DNA of 33,996 nucleotides from Arthrobacter pullicola (lineage in GTDB: Bacteria; Actinomycetota; Actinomycetes; Actinomycetales; Micrococcaceae): NCBI RefSeq assembly GCF_014836875.1, contig NZ_JACSQC010000011.1:1-33996 (forward strand). The letters are read 5' to 3'. Positions 1 to 7,602 of the stretch are shown here, piece by piece. A model generated the notes under the pieces. The model was not told where the DNA came from. It made no database searches and saw nothing but the letters and a program-made list of their open reading frames with translations. The position numbers and the translations under genes were made by a program. How positions within the stretch are numbered: the stretch's first letter is position 1; each line of letters begins with the position of its first letter.

Positions 1-287
1 TCCGCGCGATTTTGGTCACCATACCTGCCCATCCAGCGAGGGCGAGAGCCGGTGAAGCCGCCAGACCTGCACACCCACCGCGGGGTGACTTGTCCGCCAG
101 CCCACTATCTAACTGACATCACCGACTTCGGGTACGCACCTGAGGCGGACCGTATGTGAATTTCATCCCACCCGGCCCGCACACCCGGCCCCGCGGTTCT
201 GGACCTCAGACTGACAGCCTCCCGCTGTGTTCGCCGCCACCGGTTAGTCCCGCGGCACGGGCAACAGGGCGATGCTACGTTGGCGGA
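1..287. other. Left-edge intergenic region
   Basis: No gene is recognised here. Reading frames crossing it are short or are shadows of the next gene. On the minus strand an ATG-GTG pair near position 20 could be the first codons of a gene running off the left edge, but only a few codons are inside the window, so this cannot be decided. A candidate leaderless promoter hexamer lies at 276-281. Confidence 0.5.
276..281 (+). promoter_or_regulatory. -10 hexamer TACGTT, leaderless type
   Basis: TACGTT fits the actinobacterial -10 consensus TANNNT and ends 6 bases before the ATG at 288, so transcription would begin at or next to the start codon. No Shine-Dalgarno sequence is present and no clear -35 is seen. 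Confidence 0.5.
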
Positions 288-1037
288 ATGGAAACGTCTG
301 AGCGAAGGGAATTGTCCAAAGGACGAGGGCCTGTCTGGCTGACGCATCTCGTGGGAGTCGTGCTTCTGGGCGGAGTGTTTGCCTATGGGGCATCGATCTA
401 CGATTCGCTGCCAGATTCCGTGCCGACTCACTGGGGTGGCAGCGGACGCCCGGACGCGTGGGAGGACAAGTCCTTCGGCTCGGTATACCTGCCCTTGATG
501 ATGGGCGCCGGGGTGAGCTTGCTGCTGGCACTGCTTTCCGCGGCCGCGCCCGCGATGGTCCAGGAGAACGAAAATGCCAGTCCATGGGAGCTGTACCGGC
601 GGGAAGGAATGATCCGCGGGACGGTTGCAGCCCTGGGAGCGACATCCTTCCTGATGGCCGTAGTCATTGGGTACCTGACGCTGGCCGGGTGGACCACTCC
701 GGATCGGGCTCCAATCTGGCCCGCCCTGGCCGCGACCGGCGCTGTCCTGGTTGCCTTGACCTGTGCGTTCGCCGCGGCAACCCGCTGGGCCCGCCGGGCC
801 GCGGAACGGGAGGGTGTTTACCCGTCGGCGGAGGAGAATGCGGAGGACAGCAAGTGGGTAGCTGGCATTCTTTATAACGACGCCGATGATCCGCATGTGC
901 TGGTTTCCAAACGGCAGGGGACCGGAACTGGAATGACCGTGAACGTGGGCAACCGGCGGGGACGCGCCGTCGTCGTCATTTTTCTGCTGCTGTTTGTGGG
1001 GCTTCCCCTTGGTTTGGGCGTGTTTGCCCTGTTGTGA
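288..1037 (+). CDS. DUF1648/DUF5808 domain membrane protein
   Basis: This is a 249-residue integral membrane protein of unknown role. The ATG at 288 is chosen because the upstream part of the open frame (156-287) is proline/arginine-rich and lacks family features, and because a TACGTT hexamer sits 6 bases before it. Near the N terminus a hydrophobic helix is followed by the segment DSLPDSVPTHWGGSGRPD, typical of DUF1648. Three more hydrophobic stretches follow. The C-terminal part has KWVAGILYNDADDPHVLV and a run ending in GMTVNVG, which resembles DUF5808, before a last membrane helix. Proteins of this layout often occur near GntR-type regulators in Gram-positives, but no regulator is seen here. 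Function is unassigned. Confidence 0.82.
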   Translation: METSERRELSKGRGPVWLTHLVGVVLLGGVFAYGASIYDSLPDSVPTHWGGSGRPDAWEDKSFGSVYLPLMMGAGVSLLLALLSAAAPAMVQENENASPWELYRREGMIRGTVAALGATSFLMAVVIGYLTLAGWTTPDRAPIWPALAATGAVLVALTCAFAAATRWARRAAEREGVYPSAEENAEDSKWVAGILYNDADDPHVLVSKRQGTGTGMTVNVGNRRGRAVVVIFLLLFVGLPLGLGVFALL

Positions 1038-1089
1038 TCCGCGCAGGCCACTCCGCAGAAGCAGCACATACCCGGCCGCCATTCTCGAC

Positions 1090-1095
1090 TAGGCT
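1090..1095 (+). promoter_or_regulatory. -10 hexamer TAGGCT, leaderless type
   Basis: TAGGCT fits TANNNT and is followed by 7 bases and then the ATG at 1103. No matching -35 is seen. Confidence 0.55.
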
Positions 1096-1102
1096 TGGGA
1101 GC

Positions 1103-1876
1103 ATGCGTATTGCTCGGTTTATCCAGGACAGTGACCCTGCTTTCGGCGTCGTCGACGGCGAAGAAGGTTTCGAAGAAATTGCGGTTATCAAGGGTGACCC
1201 CTTCTTCTCCGGCGTGCAGCTCACGGGGGAGCGGCACAAGCTCGAGGACGTACGGCTCCTCGCCCCGATTATTCCGCGCAGCAAGGTGGTGGGGATCGGC
1301 CGGAACTACGCAGACCACGTTGCCGAAATGGGCAATGATGTTCCGCCGGCGCCCCTGATGTTCCTCAAGCCCAACACCTCGGTGATTGGCCCGAACGATC
1401 CGATCGTGCTGCCCTCCTTCTCCGAAGAGGTTTCCTACGAGGCCGAGCTGGCCGTGGTCATCGGGCGGATCTGCAAGGATGTTCCCCTGGACCGGGTGGA
1501 CGAAGTGGTTTTCGGCTACACCTGTGCCAATGACCTGACCGCCCGCGATGCCCAGCGCACCGATGACCAGTGGGCACGGGCCAAGGGCTTCGATACCTCC
1601 TGCCCGATCGGACCGTGGATCGAGACCGAGCTGGACACCGACAACCTGGCCGTCCGCGCGTTCCTGGACGGCGAGCAGGTCCAGAACGGCAACACCGACC
1701 AGATGATCTGGGGTGTTAAGGAACTCGTGTCCTACGTGTCCCAGGCCTTCACGCTGCTTCCGGGTGACGTCATCCTCACCGGCACCCCTGCCGGCGTCGG
1801 CCTCCTCACCGAGGGCCAGCGCGTCGAGGTGCAGGTCGAGGGCATCGGCACCCTGGCGAACATCGTCCGGGCCTAG
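1103..1876 (+). CDS. Fumarylacetoacetate hydrolase family protein
   Basis: This is a 257-residue enzyme of the FAH superfamily, which hydrolyses or decarboxylates 2-oxo acid type substrates using a divalent metal. The start MRIARFIQDSD at 1103 is the usual family start and lies 7 bases after a TAGGCT hexamer, while the longer frame from 1034 adds atypical residues. Visible signatures are GIGRNYADHVAEMG, the metal-ligand segment EVSYEAELAVVIG, ANDLTARDAQ, KGFDTSCPIGPW and the C-terminal GDVILTGTPAGVGL. Length is normal for the short bacterial members. It lies upstream of gltX, an arrangement common in Actinobacteria. The exact substrate cannot be read from sequence; acylpyruvase or oxaloacetate decarboxylase activity is possible. 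Confidence 0.93.
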   Translation: MRIARFIQDSDPAFGVVDGEEGFEEIAVIKGDPFFSGVQLTGERHKLEDVRLLAPIIPRSKVVGIGRNYADHVAEMGNDVPPAPLMFLKPNTSVIGPNDPIVLPSFSEEVSYEAELAVVIGRICKDVPLDRVDEVVFGYTCANDLTARDAQRTDDQWARAKGFDTSCPIGPWIETELDTDNLAVRAFLDGEQVQNGNTDQMIWGVKELVSYVSQAFTLLPGDVILTGTPAGVGLLTEGQRVEVQVEGIGTLANIVRA

Positions 1877-1912
1877 CCCGGGTTCGGCGGCGGGGGAAAC
1901 GGCAGCAGGGGA

Positions 1913-2533
1913 ATGACGGCAACACCTGTTCCGCCGCGCGGCGCAGCGCTGGCTCCCGGGATCATGTGGGCCGCTGCCCTGCTGCTGGCACCGTTCGCCA
2001 GCCAGGCAGCCGGGTCCGGCTCCGGAACGACGACGGCGGAAGCCTGGTTCTGGGGTGCCGGTACCGTGCTGCTGGTGATCGTTTTTCCCTGGGTGCTCGT
2101 GCGCACGCTGGACCGGAGGGGCGACCTGCGCCGGTCGATCTCCCGCGCCGGTACCGGACCCGTGATTCTGGGCGCCGGGGCGCTGTGTTTTATGCTCCTG
2201 CGGCTCATCCTGTGGCTGGACGGCCCCCGGGAACTGGCCGCCGTCGTCTTCGCGATGATGGCTTCTTACACACTCACCCTGGTGCTGCCCCGCCCTCGGC
2301 GGCCGGACTGGCCGGCGCTGAGCCTGGGCGCCGGCGTCGTTATTCTGCCCGTCCTGGCGTGGGCAGCAATCCCGGGACCCGGGGGAGTGGGGGCAGCGGC
2401 AGCGTTGGGCGCGCTGTGCGCCGCAGCGCTGCTGCTCCTGAACACGGCCCGACGCCGGCAGCTGGCCTCAGCTGCGGCGGGCGCCGTGGTCGGAGGCGGG
2501 CTTTTCCTGCTGCTTCGGGCCGCATCCGGCTGA
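1913..2533 (+). CDS. Hypothetical six-helix membrane protein
   Basis: This 206-residue protein is not recognised. It is very rich in Ala, Leu and Gly and shows about six hydrophobic segments: roughly residues 13-31, 46-62, 82-98, 107-125, 137-153 and 158-175, with another short hydrophobic stretch at the C terminus. Short basic loops such as RTLDRRGDLRRS and PRPRRP separate them. The ATG at 1913 is preceded by a purine-rich GCAGGGGA stretch. It sits 36 bases after the FAH gene and 33 bases before gltX on the same strand, so it may be cotranscribed with the former. No catalytic motif is visible. The frame is real on coding bias and position, but function is unknown. Confidence 0.7.
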   Translation: MTATPVPPRGAALAPGIMWAAALLLAPFASQAAGSGSGTTTAEAWFWGAGTVLLVIVFPWVLVRTLDRRGDLRRSISRAGTGPVILGAGALCFMLLRLILWLDGPRELAAVVFAMMASYTLTLVLPRPRRPDWPALSLGAGVVILPVLAWAAIPGPGGVGAAAALGALCAAALLLLNTARRRQLASAAAGAVVGGGLFLLLRAASG

Positions 2534-2551
2534 CGGCTTGCCCGCAGCGAC

Positions 2552-2557
2552 TAAACT
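2552..2557 (+). promoter_or_regulatory. -10 hexamer TAAACT upstream of gltX
   Basis: TAAACT ends 9 bases before the gltX ATG at 2567. A GGGGA run lies between them at 2558-2562, so the mRNA could be leaderless or carry a very short leader. Confidence 0.5.
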
Positions 2558-2566
2558 GGGGAAATC

Positions 2567-4087
2567 ATGACTACTGAGCCTTCTTCCCTCGCCGATCTAC
2601 CCACCGTCAACGACAGCACGCCGGTGCGCGTGCGTTTCTGCCCGTCTCCCACGGGTACCCCGCACGTCGGACTGATCCGCACCGCGCTGTTCAACTGGGC
2701 CTACGCCAAGCACACCGGCGGCACCATGGTGTTCCGCATTGAGGACACCGACGCGGCCCGGGACAGCGAAGAGAGCTACCACCAGCTCCTGGACGCCCTG
2801 AACTGGCTTGGCATCACCTGGGATGAGGGCGTGGAAGTTGGCGGCCCGCACGCACCGTACCGCCAGTCGCAGCGCGGGGAGATCTACCAGGAGGTCATCC
2901 GCAAGCTCAAGGACGCCGGGCACCTGTACGAGTCCTACTCGACGCCCGAGGAAATCGAAGCACGCCACCGCGCCGCCGGCCGGGACATCAAACTCGGGTA
3001 CGACAACTTTGACCGCAATCTGACCGAAGAGCAGATTGCGGCGTTCAAGGCCGAGGGCCGCGAGCCCGTGCTCCGCGTGCGGATGCCGGACGAAGACATC
3101 ACCTTTACCGACCTGGTCCGCGGCGAAATCACCTTCAAGGCCGGCACCGTGCCGGACTTCGTGGTGGTCCGCGCTAACGGCGCTCCGCTCTACACGCTGG
3201 TCAACCCGGTGGATGACGCGCTGATGGGCATCACCCATGTGCTGCGCGGCGAAGACCTCCTCTCCTCCACACCGCGCCAGATTGCCTTGTACCGGGCGCT
3301 GATCGACGTAGGAGTGGCGGAGTACATGCCGCTGTTCGGGCACCTGCCGTACGTTATGGGTGCCGGCAACAAGAAGCTTTCCAAGCGCGATCCTGAGTCC
3401 AGCCTGTTCCTGCACCGCGAACGCGGCTTCATCCCCGAGGGCCTGCTGAACTACCTCTCCCTCCTGGGCTGGTCGCTCTCCGCTGACGAGGACATCTTCG
3501 GCGTGGACGAACTGATCAAGAACTTCGACATCCACGACGTCCTGTCCAACCCGGCGCGCTTTGACCTGAAGAAGGCCGAAGCGATCAACGGCACCCACGT
3601 GCGCATGCTTGAGGCCACCGACTTCCGGAACCGGCTGGTGCCGTACCTGCAGCACGCCGGACTGGTGGGGGGCACCCTCACCGCCCGCCAGGAGGAAATC
3701 CTCACCGAGGCAGCACCGCTGGTGCAGGAGCGCATCACACTGCTCGGCGAAGCCCCGGACATGCTCGGGTTCCTGTTCAAGGCTGACGACGCCATCGATG
3801 TGGCGGACGACGCGCGGAAGGGCCTCCCGGCGAACCTCACCGAGGTGCTCGATGCCACCCTCGCAGCGCTGGAACCGGTCCAGGAATGGACCGCTGAGAA
3901 CATTCAGGCTGCCCTGCGCCAGGCGCTGGTGGAAGAAATGGGTATCAAGCCGCGCCTTGCCTTTGGCCCGGTCCGCACGGCCGTTTCCGGCCGTCGGATC
4001 TCCCCGCCGCTCTTCGAATCCATGGTGATCCTGGGCAAGGACTCGTCCCTGGCTCGCATCCGCGCGTTCCGCGCCGCGGAGGCCTGA
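2567..4087 (+). CDS. gltX: Glutamyl-tRNA synthetase
   Basis: This is a class I aminoacyl-tRNA synthetase of 506 residues that charges tRNA-Glu with glutamate. The Rossmann catalytic core opens with [16 protein letters not shown], where HVGL (residues 33-36) is the HIGH motif. FRIEDTD follows. The KMSKS-equivalent is KLSKR at residues 270-274 in the segment [20 protein letters not shown]. The C-terminal third is the helical anticodon-binding region. Length is normal. Genes for tRNA-Gln(CTG) and tRNA-Glu(CTC) lie about 1 kb downstream. Actinobacteria generally lack GlnRS and use a GluRS that also mischarges tRNA-Gln for later amidation by GatCAB, so this enzyme is probably non-discriminating (known of the group, not shown by this sequence). 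Confidence 0.98.
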   Translation: MTTEPSSLADLPTVNDSTPVRVRFCPSPTGTPHVGLIRTALFNWAYAKHTGGTMVFRIEDTDAARDSEESYHQLLDALNWLGITWDEGVEVGGPHAPYRQSQRGEIYQEVIRKLKDAGHLYESYSTPEEIEARHRAAGRDIKLGYDNFDRNLTEEQIAAFKAEGREPVLRVRMPDEDITFTDLVRGEITFKAGTVPDFVVVRANGAPLYTLVNPVDDALMGITHVLRGEDLLSSTPRQIALYRALIDVGVAEYMPLFGHLPYVMGAGNKKLSKRDPESSLFLHRERGFIPEGLLNYLSLLGWSLSADEDIFGVDELIKNFDIHDVLSNPARFDLKKAEAINGTHVRMLEATDFRNRLVPYLQHAGLVGGTLTARQEEILTEAAPLVQERITLLGEAPDMLGFLFKADDAIDVADDARKGLPANLTEVLDATLAALEPVQEWTAENIQAALRQALVEEMGIKPRLAFGPVRTAVSGRRISPPLFESMVILGKDSSLARIRAFRAAEA

Positions 4088-4121
4088 GCCGTCCATGACT
4101 GAAATGCGGGGCGGAGCGTCC

Positions 4122-4826
4122 ATGGGCGTGCTCTTTGATATCGATGAGACCCTCGTGGACCTCCGCACCGCCATGGGCAACACGCTGCGCCAAATTAGTG
4201 CGGAGCAGCTGGCTCACTTCACGGAAGCGGACTGGGCCGCGTACCAGCATCTCTATGCAGCTGATCCGCTCGGCTACTACGACAAGTACCTGGTCGGCGA
4301 GCTCAGCTTCACGAAGCAGCGGCTGCTCCGCGTGGCGCACGCCCAGCAGGCCCATGGCCTGCCGGCGCTGGACGGCGACGCCGAGGAGGCCTGGAACACG
4401 GCCTACGAGCAGGTGCTGCCCCAGCACTTCACGGCGTTCGACGACGCCACAGCCGTACTGGATGAGTTGGATGCCCTGGGGATCCCCTACGGTGCAGTGA
4501 GCAATAACGTGCATGACTACCAGCGGGCCAAGCTGGATGCTGCTGGACTCCAGCGGATCAAGATCCTGGTTGGCATTGACACTGTGGACGCCGCGAAACC
4601 GGACCCGGCGATTTTCCTCGAGGGCGTACGCCGGCTCGGAACCGATCCGGCCCGGACCCTCTATGTGGGGGACAACCCCGTGGTGGACGCCGCTGGGGCT
4701 GACGCTGCAGGCCTGCGGGGCATTTGGCTGGAACGCAGCGGCGAGGCTGCCCTGAGGGACGAGTATCCGGACCTCACGGTCATCTCCTCCCTGAAGGCAG
4801 TGCCCGGGCTCTGCCAGCTTTCCTGA
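4122..4826 (+). CDS. HAD family hydrolase (phosphatase)
   Basis: This is a haloacid dehalogenase superfamily phosphatase of about 234 residues. Motif I is MGVLFDIDETLVDL, with the nucleophile Asp6 and acid/base Asp8. A helical cap follows, then AVSNN as the motif II region, KPDPAIF as the motif III lysine and YVGDNPVVDAAGADAAG as motif IV. The ATG at 4122 is preferred because GGAG at 4113-4116 lies 5 bases before it and because the protein then begins directly at motif I. An upstream in-frame ATG at 4095 would add nine residues. It starts 34 bases after gltX and is probably in the same transcript. Substrate is unknown; phosphoglycolate-type or nucleotide phosphatases have this layout. Confidence 0.92.
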   Translation: MGVLFDIDETLVDLRTAMGNTLRQISAEQLAHFTEADWAAYQHLYAADPLGYYDKYLVGELSFTKQRLLRVAHAQQAHGLPALDGDAEEAWNTAYEQVLPQHFTAFDDATAVLDELDALGIPYGAVSNNVHDYQRAKLDAAGLQRIKILVGIDTVDAAKPDPAIFLEGVRRLGTDPARTLYVGDNPVVDAAGADAAGLRGIWLERSGEAALRDEYPDLTVISSLKAVPGLCQLS

Positions 4827-4849
4827 CTGGGGTGTTCCTGGGCTGAGCG

Positions 4850-4889
4850 TTCCCGGGCTGGGCAGGCGCGGCCAGAAAGCGCCCGGGAA
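4850..4889 (+). terminator. GC-rich hairpin after the gltX-HAD unit
   Basis: TTCCCGGGC at 4850-4858 pairs perfectly with GCCCGGGAA at 4881-4889, and the loop can fold further. There is no T tract, so if it terminates transcription it is not a canonical intrinsic terminator. Confidence 0.4.
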
Positions 4890-4941
4890 GCGGTCACGGA
4901 CCGCACGCTGGGGGTGCGGCGGCGGGGGGAACAGGCCCGTT

Positions 4942-4970
4942 TTGTACTCACGCCAGAACCCGTGTATAGT
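4942..4970 (+). promoter_or_regulatory. Promoter of the tRNA-Gln/tRNA-Glu unit
   Basis: TTGTAC at 4942-4947 and TATAGT at 4965-4970 are separated by 17 bases, the ideal spacing for a housekeeping sigma factor. The tRNA-Gln gene starts 65 bases downstream. This is the strongest consensus-like promoter I see in the window. Confidence 0.7.
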
Positions 4971-5035
4971 AATAACTCGTGCTGAGGGGTTGCAGCGGGA
5001 AGTTGAAGCTTCCGAAGCAGCCCGGATAAGCACAT

Positions 5036-5107
5036 TGGGATATGGTGTAATTGGCAACACATCGGTTTCTGGTACCGACATTCTAGGTTCGAGTCCTGGT
5101 ATCCCAG
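5036..5107 (+). tRNA. tRNA-Gln (anticodon CTG)
   Basis: A full cloverleaf can be drawn. The acceptor stem is TGGGATA with TATCCCA. The anticodon stem TCGGT/ACCGA encloses the 7-base loop TTCTGGT, whose central triplet CTG reads CAG. The T arm contains the GGTTCGAGTCC sequence. The discriminator base is G at 5107 and CCA is not encoded. Placement close to gltX fits an organism that makes Gln-tRNA through Glu-tRNA(Gln). Confidence 0.96.
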
Positions 5108-5197
5108 CGCTAATCAAAGAAGGCCTCCGGGCCGGATTTGAGAAATAAACAATGAGTATGAAATACTTATTGAGTTCACTTAGCAAGTGGTACAAAT

Positions 5198-5270
5198 GGC
5201 CCCATCGTATAGCGGCCTAGTACGCTGCCCTCTCACGGCGGTAACGCGGGTTCGAATCCCGCTGGGGTCA
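5198..5270 (+). tRNA. tRNA-Glu (anticodon CTC)
   Basis: The acceptor stem GGCCCCA pairs with TGGGGTC (one G-T wobble). The anticodon stem CTGCC/GGCGG encloses CTCTCAC, giving anticodon CTC, which reads GAG. The T arm contains GGGTTCGAATCCC. The discriminator is A at 5270 and CCA is not encoded. It lies 90 bases after tRNA-Gln with no promoter seen between, so the two are probably one transcript ending at the terminator at 5279-5311. Confidence 0.97.
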
Positions 5271-5278
5271 CAAGATGA

Positions 5279-5311
5279 CGGTCCCGGACAGAAATGTCCG
5301 GGACCGTTTTT
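5279..5311 (+). terminator. Intrinsic terminator after tRNA-Glu
   Basis: A perfect 12-bp stem, CGGTCCCGGACA with TGTCCGGGACCG, encloses a GAAA tetraloop and is followed by TTTTT. It starts 8 bases after tRNA-Glu and is the clearest canonical terminator in the window. Confidence 0.93.
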
Positions 5312-5349
5312 GTTTAAGCTGATTTCCGGCTTTTCACTATCTTCTTGTC

Positions 5350-5898
5350 TTAGATCTTTTCGCCCGCGGCCAGAATCTTTTGCAGCGTCCGGACATTCCG
5401 CGTAGTGGTGTGCGCTTTGTACCGGGGTTTGGAACTGATCTTTGCCAGGGCGGAATCCAGGGTCGCACCTTTCGGGCAGGGCCAGGCCGTTGCCTCCGGT
5501 CCCAGGCGAACCTGTTCCGCTCCCGCTTCGGCAGCCGCCTCGAAGAGCTCAGTGAGCATGCCGGCATCGGACCCGAAGGTCACGTACGCATGGGTTGCCG
5601 GGTCATCGGGCGGATAGGGCACCGCAGCTGTCAGTGAGCGCAGCCGGTCCAGCGGGATAACGACCACCCACGCCTCGTAACCGAAATCCTTCCGCAGCGC
5701 ATCTTCGGCAGCGGCCTTCAGCTCCGCCGCGGACAGTGCGGAAGCCGCCACGGCGTTGCCACTGGCCAGCACGGTGCGGACCCCCTTCACCGGCAGGCGG
5801 GAGAGGGTTTCGCGGAGCGGCTCCATCTTTACCGTCACCCCGCCCACGTTCACACCCCGCAGTAGGATGGCATAGGTGTACAGCGGGTCTGCGTCCAT
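5350..5898 (-). CDS. DUF1697 domain-containing protein
   Basis: This 182-residue protein of unknown biochemical function carries the typical DUF1697 start YAILLRGVNVGG followed by a VRTVLASGNAV segment. Other family-like parts are YEAWVVVIPLD and, near the C terminus, KYKAHTTTRNVRTLQKI-like RYKAHTTTRNVRTLQKI. The start MDADPLYTY at 5898 is chosen because the open frame upstream, up to 6171, is low-complexity and antisense to thiL. On the minus strand a TACGCT hexamer lies 7 bases before this ATG, again a leaderless pattern. It is divergent from thiL, with 115 bases between the two start codons. Family length is about 180 residues, so it is complete. Confidence 0.92.
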   Translation of the reverse strand: MDADPLYTYAILLRGVNVGGVTVKMEPLRETLSRLPVKGVRTVLASGNAVAASALSAAELKAAAEDALRKDFGYEAWVVVIPLDRLRSLTAAVPYPPDDPATHAYVTFGSDAGMLTELFEAAAEAGAEQVRLGPEATAWPCPKGATLDSALAKISSKPRYKAHTTTRNVRTLQKILAAGEKI

Positions 5899-5905
5899 GA
5901 AGCTG

Positions 5906-5911
5906 AGCGTA
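5906..5911 (-). promoter_or_regulatory. -10 hexamer TACGCT, leaderless type
   Basis: Read on the minus strand, TACGCT is followed by 7 bases and then the ATG of the DUF1697 gene at 5898. No Shine-Dalgarno is present. Confidence 0.5.
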
Positions 5912-6013
5912 CCGCCTCCGGCCGCGGACCGCGCTGAGCCGGAGGAGATTGCCCCGCCCGTTTCCGCGCAGACTGACAACACAACTACAGCAGCCAGACA
6001 AAGGACCCAGACA

Positions 6014-7096
6014 GTGGCAGAGCATCCCCGGTATGCAGGCGACCTGAGCGAAGGGGAGCTGCTGGCCCGGATTTTCCCCCGGCTTGGTTCCGGGAAGGCA
6101 CTGCTGGGGCCGGGTGACGACGCCGCGCTGCTGGCTGCCCCGGACGGCCGCACGGTTATCTCGATTGACACTTTGGTCCAGGACCAGGATTTCCGGCTGG
6201 CCTGGCCCGGCGGCTACCGGACCACCGGGTATGACGTCGGCTGGAAATGTGCGGCGCAGAATCTCTCCGACATCAACGCCATGGGTGCGGTTCCGACTTC
6301 CCTGGTGGTCAGCCTGACGCTCCCGCCAAACACCCTGCTGACCTGGGTGGAGGACCTGGCGGACGGCCTTTCTGCGGCCCTCCGGGCGCTCGGGGCGGAA
6401 GACTGCGTGGTGGCTGGCGGTGACCTGGGCCGGGGCGAAATCCTGGTGGTTACGGCGGCGGTGACCGGCGGCCTGCAGGGCCGTGACCCGGTGCTGCGCT
6501 CGGGCGCCCTGCCCGGCGACATGCTGGCCGTCTGCGGGGTGCTGGGGCATGCGGCAGCGGGGCTGGCACTGCTGGACGGCGGCACTGACTACGCGTCCCT
6601 TGATGGTGGTGCCAGGGCTCTGACGGCGGCCCAGTCCCGGCCGTGCCCGCCCCTGGTGGCCGGCCCGGCCGCCGCCGCAGCAGGCGCTCACGCGATGATG
6701 GACATTTCCGACGGCGTGGTGCGCGACGCCGTACGCCTGGCGCTGGCCTCCGAGGTCCGGATCGATCTGGACCCACAGGCCCTGCTGCGCGAGGCAGGAC
6801 CGCTGGCGGAAGCCGCGGAGAGACTCGGAGCCAAGGCTGTCGACTGGGTGCTGGGCGGGGGAGAGGACCACGGCCTGCTGGCCGCCTTCGCGGAAGGAGC
6901 AGAACTGCCGCGCGGTTTCCGGAGAATCGGAACGGTGCTGGAAAGGGAAGCAGAAGCCGCACACCGTCCCGGACAGGAAACCCGCGGCAGCGGGAGGACC
7001 CGGAGCGGGGGGACCGGCAGCGGTAAATCGGCTGGCCTGGTCACGGTGGGCGGCAGGGCACCGTCGGCAGCCGGCTGGGATCACTTCGCCGGCTGA
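6014..7096 (+). CDS. thiL: Thiamine-monophosphate kinase
   Basis: ThiL phosphorylates thiamine monophosphate to thiamine diphosphate with ATP, the last step of TPP synthesis. The GTG at 6014 is chosen because AAGGA at 6001-6005 lies 8 bases upstream and the protein then begins VAEHPRYAGDLSEGELLARIF; the open frame further upstream is unlike the family. Visible signatures are LLGPGDDAALL, ISIDTLVQDQDF, GWKCAAQNLSDINAMGA, the glycine-rich VAGGDLGRGEILVVTAAVTG, MMDISDGVVRDA and WVLGGGEDHGLLA. At 360 residues it is somewhat longer than usual: a Gly/Arg/Ser-rich stretch (EAAHRPGQETRGSGRTRSG and on) sits before the final VTVGGRAPSAAGWDHF. In related genomes thiL usually follows the DUF3515 gene; here it is some 9 kb away. 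Confidence 0.95.
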   Translation: MAEHPRYAGDLSEGELLARIFPRLGSGKALLGPGDDAALLAAPDGRTVISIDTLVQDQDFRLAWPGGYRTTGYDVGWKCAAQNLSDINAMGAVPTSLVVSLTLPPNTLLTWVEDLADGLSAALRALGAEDCVVAGGDLGRGEILVVTAAVTGGLQGRDPVLRSGALPGDMLAVCGVLGHAAAGLALLDGGTDYASLDGGARALTAAQSRPCPPLVAGPAAAAAGAHAMMDISDGVVRDAVRLALASEVRIDLDPQALLREAGPLAEAAERLGAKAVDWVLGGGEDHGLLAAFAEGAELPRGFRRIGTVLEREAEAAHRPGQETRGSGRTRSGGTGSGKSAGLVTVGGRAPSAAGWDHFAG

Positions 7097-7103
7097 CCGG
7101 CAG

Positions 7104-7118
7104 GGGCGGGCACCGCCC
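7104..7118. terminator. Short GC hairpin between convergent genes
   Basis: GGGCGG at 7104-7109 pairs with CCGCCC at 7113-7118 over a GCA loop. It lies between the ends of thiL and the convergent channel gene. No T tract is present on either strand, so a terminator role is only suggested by position. Confidence 0.3.
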
Positions 7119-7128
7119 GTACGGAGGG

Positions 7129-7551
7129 CTAACCCAGAATGTGCCGCTCCTTCACCCGGGCAGCGAGGTCCTTCAGCTGCTCCTTGGTGAGGTCGGGCAG
7201 GTGTTCCAGCTCATCGACGAACTCCCGCAGGCTCTCCTTGGTGCGGGCACGAAGCAGCTCGTTGTAGAAGCCCACGATGACGCCGGTGGCCAGGGCCACC
7301 ACAAGAATTCCGTAGAGAGCCACGAACACGGTAATGAGCCGCCCGACGAAGGTCACCGCAACAAAGTCCCCAAATCCGATGGTCGTAAAGGAAACGAAGA
7401 GATACCAGAGGGAATCGCCGAGCGTTGGTATTCCCGGTTCAAAGCGCGGAAGCACCAGAGCGGCGCATCCGTAGACAATCAGGAAGCCGTAGACAACCAC
7501 ATCGGCCCCGGTGAGGCGGACGATGTGCCAGAGGACACGAAACCGTTTCAT
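7129..7551 (-). CDS. Two-helix potassium channel family protein
   Basis: This 140-residue membrane protein has the pore-forming unit of a K+ channel. A first hydrophobic helix (about residues 16-34) is followed by a pore helix and the selectivity filter TTIGFGD at residues 56-62, then a second helix at about 68-95. The acidic/basic C-terminal tail (about residues 100-140) is a short helical segment with no RCK/TrkA domain. The size matches minimal bacterial two-helix channels. On the minus strand AGGAG lies 5 bases before the ATG. It is convergent with thiL, and the next gene on the same strand, the IclR regulator, ends 51 bases upstream. Ion selectivity is inferred from the filter sequence alone. 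Confidence 0.9.
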   Translation of the reverse strand: MKRFRVLWHIVRLTGADVVVYGFLIVYGCAALVLPRFEPGIPTLGDSLWYLFVSFTTIGFGDFVAVTFVGRLITVFVALYGILVVALATGVIVGFYNELLRARTKESLREFVDELEHLPDLTKEQLKDLAARVKERHILG

Positions 7552-7602
7552 GGATGCTCCTAGGGCCTGAGGATTTCAGGATAGGCCCCGGAGGCCGTCA
7601 GG

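Noticed and set aside
2597-4183. 528-residue minus-strand open frame opposite gltX
   Set aside because: It is antisense to a certain gltX; the long frame comes from high-GC codon use, and no family motif is visible.
3945-5195. 416-residue minus-strand open frame across gltX end, HAD gene and tRNA-Gln
   Set aside because: It runs through a tRNA gene and a promoter, so it cannot be coding.
5603-7084. 493-residue minus-strand open frame opposite thiL
   Set aside because: It is antisense to thiL and overlaps the DUF1697 gene in another frame; composition is Arg/Gln/Gly-rich as in shadow frames.
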